DNA from: Lachnospiraceae bacterium
Lineage (GTDB): Bacteria; Bacillota; Clostridia; Lachnospirales; Lachnospiraceae
Direction of reading: 5' to 3'
Length of the DNA stretch: 10,230 nt
NCBI GenBank assembly: GCA_900769175.1
Contig: CAAGFP010000060.1
Span: forward strand, 1 to 10,230
Part shown: positions 1 through 5,156 of the stretch, one piece after another
Layout of the letters: the number at the start of each line of letters is the position of its first letter
Position numbering within the stretch: the first letter of the stretch is position 1
Made by a program: the position numbers and the translations under genes
The notes under the pieces: model-generated
The model's input: the letters and a program-made list of their open reading frames with translations, nothing else
Told to the model about the DNA's origin: nothing
The model's database searches: none

Positions 1-2
1 AG

Positions 3-1271
3 ACTTATAATGACGGAAAACAAATTTGTCCGAAGGTTACCGTGAAAAAAGGTTCCCTTATTTTATCCGAAGGAATCGATTACAGTCTTTACTATGAAGA
101 CAACAAAGAAATCGGAACCGCAACGCTTACGGTAAAAGGAATGGGTCAGTATTATGGTGAAAAACGGGTTAAATTCCAAATCACCGGAAAGTCGATTTCT
201 TCCGCGAAGCTTGTAAATTATGTGTCATCCATGCCTTACGACGGCACGGAAAAGAAGCAGGAGAATTTAAAAGTATTCTATAAAGAGGAAGAACTCGTTG
301 AGAATAAAGATTATACCGTCAGCTATTTAAATAATATTAAGACAGGAAAAGCAACATTGGTAATTACGGGAATCAACCGTTTTAGCGGAACTGTCAAGAA
401 GAGTTTTACTATTTCTCCCTGTGATTTGAATCTGTCAAGTGATGATTTCACGGCAGATGTTTCGCATCAGGTTGTTTATCTGAAAGGCGGCAGCAAAGCC
501 GAAGTGAAATTGTTCTATAAAGGGGAGCAATTAACAGAGGGCGTGGATTATACGTTATCGTATAAAAATAATAAAACGGTAACGGCCCCCGATTGTATGG
601 AAAGCAAACTTCCGATGGTGACCATCAAAGGAAAAGGAAGATTTAAAGGCTCAAAGACATATACGTACAGAATTACAAAAAGCAGCCTTGAACACGGACT
701 TTCAAATAGTAATGCGGCGGATGTGGTCTTTAAAAATAAAGCAAATTCATATAAAACGAAGATTGTAATAAAAGATGCGGATGGTAAGACCTTAAGTGCA
801 GGAAAGGATTACGAAAAAGAGATTCTGTATCTTGCAGCTGAACCGATTCTGTTAGATGGCGGACGTCAAATCCAATCCGGTGAGAACATTCCTGCAAATG
901 AAATCATTCCGGCAGGAAGTAAAATTAAGGCAGTGATAACGGGTAAGGGATTTTATGAAGGATCAACCATTGAACTCACATACCGGATTGTAAAGAAGAG
1001 TATATCCGGTGCTACCGTTGTTGTGCCGAAACAGATTTATACCGGGAAAGAAATTGTGCCGTTAATCAGCGAAGTACGATTCGGTAAAACGGAATACCTG
1101 ACGGCGGATGATTATGAAATCGTACCCGGATCTTTAAAGAACAATGTGAATAAAGGAACGGCGAGCATGGTTATTCGCGGAAAGGGAAATTACGGCGGGG
1201 AAAAGACGGTGAAGTTTACGATTACGAATAAACCGATTCTGTTTTCTTTTCTGTATGAATCAATCGATTAG
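3..1271 (+). CDS. C-terminal part of a modular repeat protein, probably extracellular (5' end outside window)
   Basis: The reading frame is open from base 3, so the GTG at 42 is an internal codon and the gene starts upstream of the window. About 422 codons are visible, built from roughly five degenerate modules of 75-105 residues (nucleotides 3-191, 192-422, 423-686, 687-1004, 1005-1268). Each module follows the same plan: a Lys-rich strand, a 'G-x-DY-x-x-x-Y-x-NN' turn, a 'GTA-x-(L/M)-x-(I/V)-x-G-x-G-x-(Y/F)-x-G' strand pair and an 'F-x-I' closing strand. This is the look of small Ig-like or MBG-like beta domains common in clostridial surface and secreted proteins. The third and fourth modules carry insertions and lack the exact GTA motif. 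The protein ends 'FSFLYESID' with no LPXTG motif, C-terminal membrane anchor or basic tail, so any anchoring or enzymatic part must lie upstream. The substrate or partner is unknown. Extracellular location is inferred from the module type, because no signal peptide is in view. Confidence 0.8.
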   Translation, partial: TYNDGKQICPKVTVKKGSLILSEGIDYSLYYEDNKEIGTATLTVKGMGQYYGEKRVKFQITGKSISSAKLVNYVSSMPYDGTEKKQENLKVFYKEEELVENKDYTVSYLNNIKTGKATLVITGINRFSGTVKKSFTISPCDLNLSSDDFTADVSHQVVYLKGGSKAEVKLFYKGEQLTEGVDYTLSYKNNKTVTAPDCMESKLPMVTIKGKGRFKGSKTYTYRITKSSLEHGLSNSNAADVVFKNKANSYKTKIVIKDADGKTLSAGKDYEKEILYLAAEPILLDGGRQIQSGENIPANEIIPAGSKIKAVITGKGFYEGSTIELTYRIVKKSISGATVVVPKQIYTGKEIVPLISEVRFGKTEYLTADDYEIVPGSLKNNVNKGTASMVIRGKGNYGGEKTVKFTITNKPILFSFLYESID

Positions 1272-1421
1272 CCCAGAAATAATCAACGATTCGTGAAAAC
1301 ATGCATGAGGAAAGCGCATGAAATTCGGAATGAGTAGGAAATCATGAAAGAAAAGAAGCAGTTCTTGTAAAAATGAATCGAAAAAAGTGAAAGAAATCTT
1401 TCGCCGGTTAAGAAAAACAGA

Positions 1422-1450
1422 TTGTATTAAAACCCGAAATCGCATATAAT
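1422..1450 (+). promoter_or_regulatory. Sigma-A promoter of the 6S RNA gene
   Basis: A perfect -10 box TATAAT lies at 1445-1450. Exactly 17 bases upstream is TTGTAT (1422-1427), which keeps the TTG of the -35 consensus. Transcription would start near 1457, four bases before the closing stem of the 6S RNA at 1461. The stretch 1272-1421, between the modular protein gene and this promoter, is purine-rich. I see no gene and no clear terminator in it, only a weak 5-bp hairpin at 1389-1402. Confidence 0.7.
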
Positions 1451-1456
1451 AAACTT

Positions 1457-1636
1457 AGGACCTGGGATGTTCGACAGCTTCTGTTATTTTGAACCTACAT
1501 CACGTTAAACGGGACTCCTATATTGCCATCCGTATGTCAGGCCTCATTTGAATTCGGTGGAAGGCAGAAAGATGGTTGCGGTTACCCACCTGGCATTTGC
1601 TAGGCGTCAAAATACAGAAAACGGCATCTTGGGAAA
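1457..1636 (+). ncRNA. ssrS: 6S RNA (RNA polymerase-binding regulatory RNA)
   Basis: 6S RNA mimics an open promoter and sequesters the sigma-A (sigma-70) RNA polymerase holoenzyme, mainly in stationary phase. The ends resemble the E. coli 6S ends as I remember them: 'CTGGGATGTTCGACAGC' at 1462-1478 (E. coli CTGAGATGTTCGCAAGC) and 'CGGCATCTTGGG' at 1622-1633 (E. coli GGCATCTCGGAG). The two ends form a closing stem, 1461-1469 with 1625-1633, nine consecutive pairs of which three are G-U. The interior has the motifs I associate with Firmicute 6S RNAs: GAACCTAC (1491-1498), AAACGGGA, TCCTATATTG, TGTCAGGCC, AAGGCAGAAAG, GGTTACCCACCTGG and TTTGCTAGGCGTCAAA. The size, about 175-180 nt, fits the family. 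It has its own promoter and terminator. A short ORF across it (1548-1805) is spurious. Identification rests on recalled motifs and the closing stem; a covariance-model hit would settle it. Confidence 0.85.
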
Positions 1637-1672
1637 GAAACGGATTTGTGTGCGTACGAATGAATCCGTAAC

Positions 1673-1705
1673 AAAAGATAGCAACCCATGGTTGCTATCT
1701 TTTTT
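1673..1705 (+). terminator. Intrinsic terminator of the 6S RNA gene
   Basis: AAAAGATAGCAACC (1673-1686) pairs with GGTTGCTATCTTTT (1690-1703) around a 3-base loop, and a run of six T (1700-1705) follows. The A-run before the stem makes it potentially bidirectional. It lies about 40 bases beyond the 6S closing stem. A further 7-bp hairpin (1640-1646 with 1663-1669) sits between the two. Confidence 0.8.
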
Positions 1706-1748
1706 ATGCAATAGGAAATTCCTCCGAATTTCCTATTGCATAAAAAAA
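1700..1748. repeat. Palindromic intergenic element, copy 1 (perfect 22-bp inverted repeat)
   Basis: The core arms ATGCAATAGGAAATTC (1706-1721) and GAATTTCCTATTGCAT (1726-1741) are perfectly complementary around the loop CTCC. They are extended by six T on the left (1700-1705) and A on the right (1742-1747), giving 22 bp. The left T-run is also the U-tract of the 6S terminator. As RNA it could act as a second terminator, in particular for minus-strand transcription. A diverged relative with compensatory base changes lies at 5043-5085. Confidence 0.85.
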
Positions 1749-1758
1749 CGCTCCGCCA

Positions 1759-1805
1759 GGGATGCGCACTCGCGCGAAGATGAAGGATGCGCACTCTTGC
1801 GATGA
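1759..1805. repeat. G+C-rich satellite repeats following palindrome copy 1
   Basis: The satellite GGATGCGCACTCGCGCGAAG (1760-1779, preceded by another G at 1759) is identical over 21 bases to 5086-5106. A degenerate second unit, GGATGCGCACTCTTGCGATG, follows at 1785-1804. The first unit can form a small GCGC-ACTC-GCGC hairpin, and the second has lost this pairing. The satellite is far richer in G+C than its surroundings. The remaining bases up to the next start codon hold a weak TTTCAA/TTGAAA inverted repeat. Confidence 0.8.
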
Positions 1806-1829
1806 TTTCAATCCATTGAAAGGTATAAT

Positions 1830-3419
1830 ATGAATCGAAAAAAGATCGGAATTGCATTTGGATTTATTCTATTGATTTTTGTTTTGGAGGGTCTTTTGAT
1901 ATCCAATTATAATAAATCCCATAATACAAAAGAAGCAGGAACGGGATTTGATGCGATAGAATTATCAGATGACGGGAATGAAGAATATAATGCACCGGAG
2001 CCGGAATATGATGATACATATTATGAAGAGACATATGCGAATGTACCATATGAACTGGCAACATTAAAAGAGGATGTGCCACTACGCATTTTAATCCGGA
2101 ATCCCTCAAACGGCAGCGAGGTACATGAAAGTTTCTCCATATGTGCCAAAGGCGGCTTTTTGGTATATTCAAAAGCCGGAGTAAGGATAGCTTCCGGGAA
2201 AGAAACACAGTCCCTTTCTTCGTCCCGTCTTAAGCTGAAAACGGGCGATAAAATCATGGTTACGGGAAATAAGGGAGAACTTACCCTTTCCGGGGTAGAA
2301 AAAGAACAGGGAAATCCTACCTACTGCGGTAAAATGGATATATATAAAACACAGGACGGATATGTCCTGGTAAATGAAGTTTCCATGGAAGAATATCTGT
2401 ATTCGGTTCTTCCGAGTGAGATGCCTTCGAATTATCCGAAGGAGGCATTAAAAAGCCAGGCAGTATGTGCAAGAACCTATGCATATTACTATTATTGCAA
2501 TCCGGCGCTTTATGAGTGGGAAGCCAATATGGATGATTCTACAAATTTCCAGGTGTATAACAATATCGGAAAGCAGACTTCCACGAATGAAGCTGTGGAT
2601 GAGACGAGAGGACAGATTCTGTTAAAAAATGGCCAGGTTTATCCGACGTATTTCTTTTCAACCTCCTGTGGAATTACGACCGATGAATCGGTTTTTATGA
2701 AGCAAAAAGGAGAGTATTCCGCTATCTATATGCCCTCGGTTGTGGTATCTCTGTTGCAGGAAGATGCAATGGAGTGTTTCAGTGAAATCCGTACAACCAG
2801 TGATTTAAGCGACGAAACGAATTTCAGACGTTTTCTGTCGGGAGAACATTTTGATGCGGTTGAAAAAACGGAAGCCTATTACAGATGGGAAGTAAGTGTG
2901 CCGGTTTCAGCGAAGGAATTATTGCAGCGACTTAAGAATTGTTCCGAGAAATCTTCTGAGAGTGTCTGGGTTCGGGAAGCGGAAGCGGACCGGTTTCAGA
3001 CAGGATGTCCCGAAACATTATCAAAGATTTATTCCATTTCTGTTTCCAAACGATTAAAAGGTGGTGTCTGTGACGAATTATTGATTGAAAGTGATACCTG
3101 TCAGATTCTGGTGAAAAAGGAATATTACATCCGGATGATTCTATCGGACTCAAAGTCGGAGGTTTTAAGAAACGATGGACAGAAGAAGGCTCTCGGAGCA
3201 CTGCTTCCGAGCGGATTTTTTGTCATAGATCCGGTTTACGACGAAAACAGTAATGAAGTAAAAAAATTAGAAATTATGGGCGGAGGACTCGGACACGGAG
3301 TCGGAATGTCTCAAAACGGAGCAAAACAACTGGCAGAAAACGGATTTGATTATATTGAAATACTTGACTTATTTTATCACATAGAAGACTGTTCAAATAG
3401 GGTTTGTTTTTTTTCGTAA
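1830..3419 (+). CDS. SpoIID/LytB-domain protein, membrane-anchored (putative peptidoglycan lytic transglycosylase)
   Basis: A 529-residue protein. Residues 6-26 form an uncleaved signal anchor, followed by an acidic, Tyr-rich linker (about 40-75) and a SpoIID/LytB domain. Family marks are 'EEYLYSVLPSEMPSNYPKEALKSQAVCARTYA' at about 187-218, 'YFFSTSCGITT' at 274-284, 'YYRWEVSV' at 350-357 and the closing 'GGGLGHGVGMSQNGAKQLAENG' at 484-505. E197, in 'PSEMP', matches the catalytic Glu of SpoIID, which cleaves glycan strands lacking stem peptides. SpoIID proper acts in engulfment during sporulation, whereas LytB-type relatives act on the vegetative wall. This protein is longer than SpoIID (about 340 residues) and I cannot say which role it has. 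The ATG at 1830 is supported by AAAGG six bases upstream and by the signal anchor that follows at once. No clear promoter lies between the repeats and the start. A YihY-family gene follows after 54 bases. Confidence 0.85.
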   Translation: MNRKKIGIAFGFILLIFVLEGLLISNYNKSHNTKEAGTGFDAIELSDDGNEEYNAPEPEYDDTYYEETYANVPYELATLKEDVPLRILIRNPSNGSEVHESFSICAKGGFLVYSKAGVRIASGKETQSLSSSRLKLKTGDKIMVTGNKGELTLSGVEKEQGNPTYCGKMDIYKTQDGYVLVNEVSMEEYLYSVLPSEMPSNYPKEALKSQAVCARTYAYYYYCNPALYEWEANMDDSTNFQVYNNIGKQTSTNEAVDETRGQILLKNGQVYPTYFFSTSCGITTDESVFMKQKGEYSAIYMPSVVVSLLQEDAMECFSEIRTTSDLSDETNFRRFLSGEHFDAVEKTEAYYRWEVSVPVSAKELLQRLKNCSEKSSESVWVREAEADRFQTGCPETLSKIYSISVSKRLKGGVCDELLIESDTCQILVKKEYYIRMILSDSKSEVLRNDGQKKALGALLPSGFFVIDPVYDENSNEVKKLEIMGGGLGHGVGMSQNGAKQLAENGFDYIEILDLFYHIEDCSNRVCFFS

Positions 3420-3473
3420 TATGGTATAAGATTGAGTGTGGATTGAAATAGGGAGTTTCAGAAAGGTCATTCT

Positions 3474-4322
3474 ATGAATTTGAAAGTAAAATGGAAAAAC
3501 TTTATAAGTGACTTGTTCGAAATCATAAAGATTATGAGTGAAGCCGATATCCCGGTATACGCATCCAGTGCTGCGTTTTTCATTTTTTTATCCATGATAC
3601 CGATTATGGTCTTGTTTTTTACCGTGATTAAAATGATTCCGTCTTTTGATACCTATTTGTCACTTTATTTGGTAAATGCTTTTTCAAAAGAAATAAGCGA
3701 TTTCTTGTTTACGGTAATTCAGAAAGTACTTGATTCCAGCCCGGGAATTCTTTCGATTTCTGCGGTATTGATTCTTTGGTCGGCAGGAAAAGGGATTCAG
3801 TATCTAAACCGCGGACTCAATACGATTAACAAAACGAAGGAAGACCGTTTCTTTTTACTGCAAAGAGTAGAGGGCTGCGTTTATACACTATTATTGATTG
3901 TTGTTTTAATTTTGATTATTACCGTTTCAATTTTTGGAACAATGATTTTAAATGTTGTTTCCTATTTGCTGAAAGTAAACCTTGACTGGCTCACCAATCT
4001 TATGCATTATCGGTTCCTGTTTGAGTGGATTGTTATTTCCGGCCTTGTCTGTTTTGTTTATGCATGGCTTCCGAGAAAGAAAGTTAAGCCGCACACAAGG
4101 TGGAGAGGAGCATTGTTTACAGGCGTTACCATAACGGCCTTTTCAACTGGATTCACATTTTATATTGAAAATATATACTCATTTACTTTATACGGCAGCC
4201 TGGCAACCATTATTATTGTCAATGTCTGGATTTATTTCAGCACTTATCTTTTACTGACCGGTGCGGTTATCAATCGTCATGCGGATGAGAAACGCCAAAT
4301 TCGACAGAATGAAAAAGTATAA
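3474..4322 (+). CDS. YihY/virulence factor BrkB family integral membrane protein
   Basis: A 282-residue polytopic membrane protein. About six membrane segments are visible, near residues 29-53, 91-108, 135-165, 182-199, 212-232 and 238-266. The N-terminal 'YASSAAFFIFLSMIPIMVLFF', the mid-protein 'ILWSAGKGIQYLNRGLNTI', the loop 'LPRKKVKPHTRWRGALFTG' (199-217) and the C-terminal 'YGSLATIIIVNVWIYFSTYLLLTGAVINR' (240-268) match the YihY/BrkB (UPF0761) pattern. The biochemical role of the family is not established; the former assignment to RNase BN was withdrawn. GAAAGG (3461-3466) lies seven bases before the ATG. The 54-base gap to the SpoIID-like gene shows no terminator, so co-transcription is likely. 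It ends in a hydrophilic tail rich in Arg, Lys and Gln. Confidence 0.88.
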   Translation: MNLKVKWKNFISDLFEIIKIMSEADIPVYASSAAFFIFLSMIPIMVLFFTVIKMIPSFDTYLSLYLVNAFSKEISDFLFTVIQKVLDSSPGILSISAVLILWSAGKGIQYLNRGLNTINKTKEDRFFLLQRVEGCVYTLLLIVVLILIITVSIFGTMILNVVSYLLKVNLDWLTNLMHYRFLFEWIVISGLVCFVYAWLPRKKVKPHTRWRGALFTGVTITAFSTGFTFYIENIYSFTLYGSLATIIIVNVWIYFSTYLLLTGAVINRHADEKRQIRQNEKV

Positions 4323-4387
4323 ATCGGAAGAAAGCAGGATTAGCGCTAAATTTGCCGGGAAGAATCGCTCCTGATTCGACAAAATGC

Positions 4388-4416
4388 TTGAAAATGTGAA
4401 TTTTTTGTGATAGAAT
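4388..4416 (+). promoter_or_regulatory. Sigma-A promoter for the small membrane protein gene
   Basis: TTGAAA (4388-4393) and TAGAAT (4411-4416) are separated by 17 bases, a near-consensus vegetative promoter. The predicted start point, around 4423, falls inside an imperfect inverted repeat (4416-4438). The preceding 4323-4387 shows no convincing terminator. Confidence 0.65.
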
Positions 4417-4438
4417 TTACATGATTTTCATGTGTAAA
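4416..4438. promoter_or_regulatory. Inverted repeat at the predicted transcription start (possible operator)
   Basis: TTTACA (4416-4421) pairs with TGTAAA (4433-4438), and TGA (4422-4424) pairs with TCA (4428-4430), leaving a two-base bulge. It overlaps the -10 edge and the start point of the promoter at 4388-4416, where a repressor site would be expected. Whether it binds a protein is unknown. Confidence 0.35.
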
Positions 4439-4451
4439 TGGAGGAAATATT

Positions 4452-4742
4452 ATGAAAAATTTAAATCCCGGTGTGTCAGGATTGGTTTGCGGAATCATTA
4501 GCAATGTATTAAACTGCGTGATGACGATTGCAATGATTTTTGCAGAAAGTTTTCTATTCGGAGGATTGTTTGTTATTGTTCCTGCACTCGGATTAACAAA
4601 CTCAATCAAATCCATGAAATTAGGAGTTGGCGGTGTAATGGGAATCATTGGAATCATTCTGAATGCAATCGGGCTTCTTGGTTCAATTGGATTTGTGGTC
4701 ATCGGAATTGTATCCAAAATTCTTGCACTTACATTAAGTTAA
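4452..4742 (+). CDS. Small hydrophobic membrane protein, DUF4190-like
   Basis: A 96-residue protein that is nearly all hydrophobic, with likely membrane segments at about 9-30, 35-50 and 58-90; the last is long enough to be a hairpin. A strong Shine-Dalgarno site GGAGG (4440-4444) lies seven bases before the ATG, and a good promoter lies upstream, so this is probably a real monocistronic gene. The pattern 'G-V-S-G-L-V-C-G-I-I-S' followed by 'G-V-G-G-V-M-G-I-I-G-I-I-L-N' recalls the repeated Gly-rich helices of DUF4190-type proteins, but the match is by appearance only. No catalytic residues are seen and the function is unknown. There is no terminator before the T-box leader that begins some 60 bases downstream. 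Confidence 0.75.
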   Translation: MKNLNPGVSGLVCGIISNVLNCVMTIAMIFAESFLFGGLFVIVPALGLTNSIKSMKLGVGGVMGIIGIILNAIGLLGSIGFVVIGIVSKILALTLS

Positions 4743-4808
4743 AGAAAATTTAATGAATGTAATGAAACAAAAAGAAACAGAATACTATATTAAATCTAAA
4801 TCAGATAA

Positions 4809-5046
4809 AAGCTTGGAAGGTGCACAGTAGATGCTGTATTTCATTCAGAGAAAGGAAATCATGGGCTGAAAGTTTCCTTATGTTCAATGCAGATTCGAAA
4901 TTCACACCGGAGCTGATTTCCTGAAAACAGTAGGGGAATCCGTTGATACGCGTTAAGTATATAAGCGCCCGGATATATGTTCGGGAAATTGGGTGGTACC
5001 GCGAAATTTTCGTCCCATATAAGAGTAATCTTATATGGGACTTTTT
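4809..5046 (+). promoter_or_regulatory. T-box riboswitch sensing tRNA-Phe (pheST leader)
   Basis: A T-box leader pairs with the tRNA anticodon through a specifier codon and with the uncharged acceptor end through the T-box bulge, which stabilises an antiterminator. Visible parts: basal Stem I pairing (AGCT 4810-4813 with 4911-4914; GGTG 4819-4822 with CACC 4905-4908); CTGTATT (4834-4840) with AATGCAG (4886-4892); the AGAGA motif (4847-4851); a distal GGAAA/TTTCC stem whose loop carries GGGCTGAAAG; the specifier TTC (Phe) at 4901-4903 followed by A; a Stem II region with CGTTAAG; a CCCG/CGGG stem (4968-4985); and the T-box TGGTACCGCG (4994-5003). The UGGU end complements the ACCA end expected for tRNA-Phe. 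The specifier agrees with the downstream genes. The promoter is unclear; TATATT (4786-4791) is a weak -10 candidate, and read-through from the small gene upstream is possible. Confidence 0.95.
5012..5046 (+). terminator. Regulated intrinsic terminator of the T-box
   Basis: GTCCCATATAAG (5012-5023) pairs perfectly over 12 bp with CTTATATGGGAC (5030-5041), followed by TTTTT (5042-5046). The 5' arm is part of the 'TTCGTCCC' segment that in T-boxes is shared with the antiterminator, so termination is conditional on tRNA charging. Confidence 0.93.
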
Positions 5047-5106
5047 ATATCATTGGAAATTTCATAAAACTCCTATGGTATAAAAGGGATGCGCACTCGC
5101 GCGAAG
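5043..5106. repeat. Palindromic intergenic element, copy 2, with satellite
   Basis: TTTTATATCATTGGA (5043-5057) pairs with TCCTATGGTATAAAA (5071-5085) with one mismatch and one G-T. Its arms align with copy 1: 17 of 22 bases on the left and 13 of 15 on the right. Two pairs differ by compensatory changes and one by a wobble. The satellite GGATGCGCACTCGCGCGAAG follows without a gap (5087-5106, identical to 1760-1779). The element lies between the T-box terminator and the pheS ribosome binding site, so it is part of the read-through mRNA leader. Confidence 0.8.
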
Positions 5107-5140
5107 GAAAATAGTTGCATATTAATTACAATATTTCAAT

Positions 5141-5146
5141 AAGGAG
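5141..5146 (+). promoter_or_regulatory. pheS ribosome binding site (fixes the start)
   Basis: AAGGAG lies ten bases before the ATG at 5157. It favours that ATG over the in-frame TTG at 5115, which has no such site and would add 14 residues atypical of PheS. Confidence 0.75.
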
Positions 5147-5156
5147 TGAAAGGAAT

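Noticed and set aside
42..44. GTG as the start codon of the first gene
   Set aside because: The frame is open upstream to base 3 and those codons complete a repeat module, so this is an internal Val.
1548..1805. 85-codon + strand ORF and the overlapping minus-strand ORF 1600-1857
   Set aside because: Both run through the 6S RNA, its terminator and the palindrome. They have no ribosome binding site and no protein-like composition.
1824..1829. TATAAT as a promoter -10 box for the SpoIID-like gene
   Set aside because: It touches the start codon, so transcription would begin inside the gene, and the nearest -35-like TTGCGA is 21 bases away.
3404..3430. Possible promoter (TTGTTT with TATAAG) or terminator T-run at the end of the SpoIID-like gene
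   Set aside because: The spacer is 15 bases and the boxes are poor. The T-run encodes the last codons and has no stable hairpin before it.
4299..4386. Direct repeat ATTCGACA(G/A)AATG at 4299-4311 and 4374-4386, and hairpin GAATC/GATTC at 4362-4377
   Set aside because: 12 of 13 matching bases in A+T-rich DNA and a 5-bp stem with no T-run are within chance. Neither supports a terminator or an attachment site.
4346..4717. 123-codon minus-strand ORF opposite the small membrane protein
   Set aside because: Its Pro/Thr-rich translation is the antisense shadow of Gly/Ile-rich codons. The + strand has the promoter and Shine-Dalgarno site.
5115..5117. TTG as an upstream pheS start
   Set aside because: It lacks a ribosome binding site and adds residues not typical of PheS. 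ATG 5157 has AAGGAG at a workable distance.
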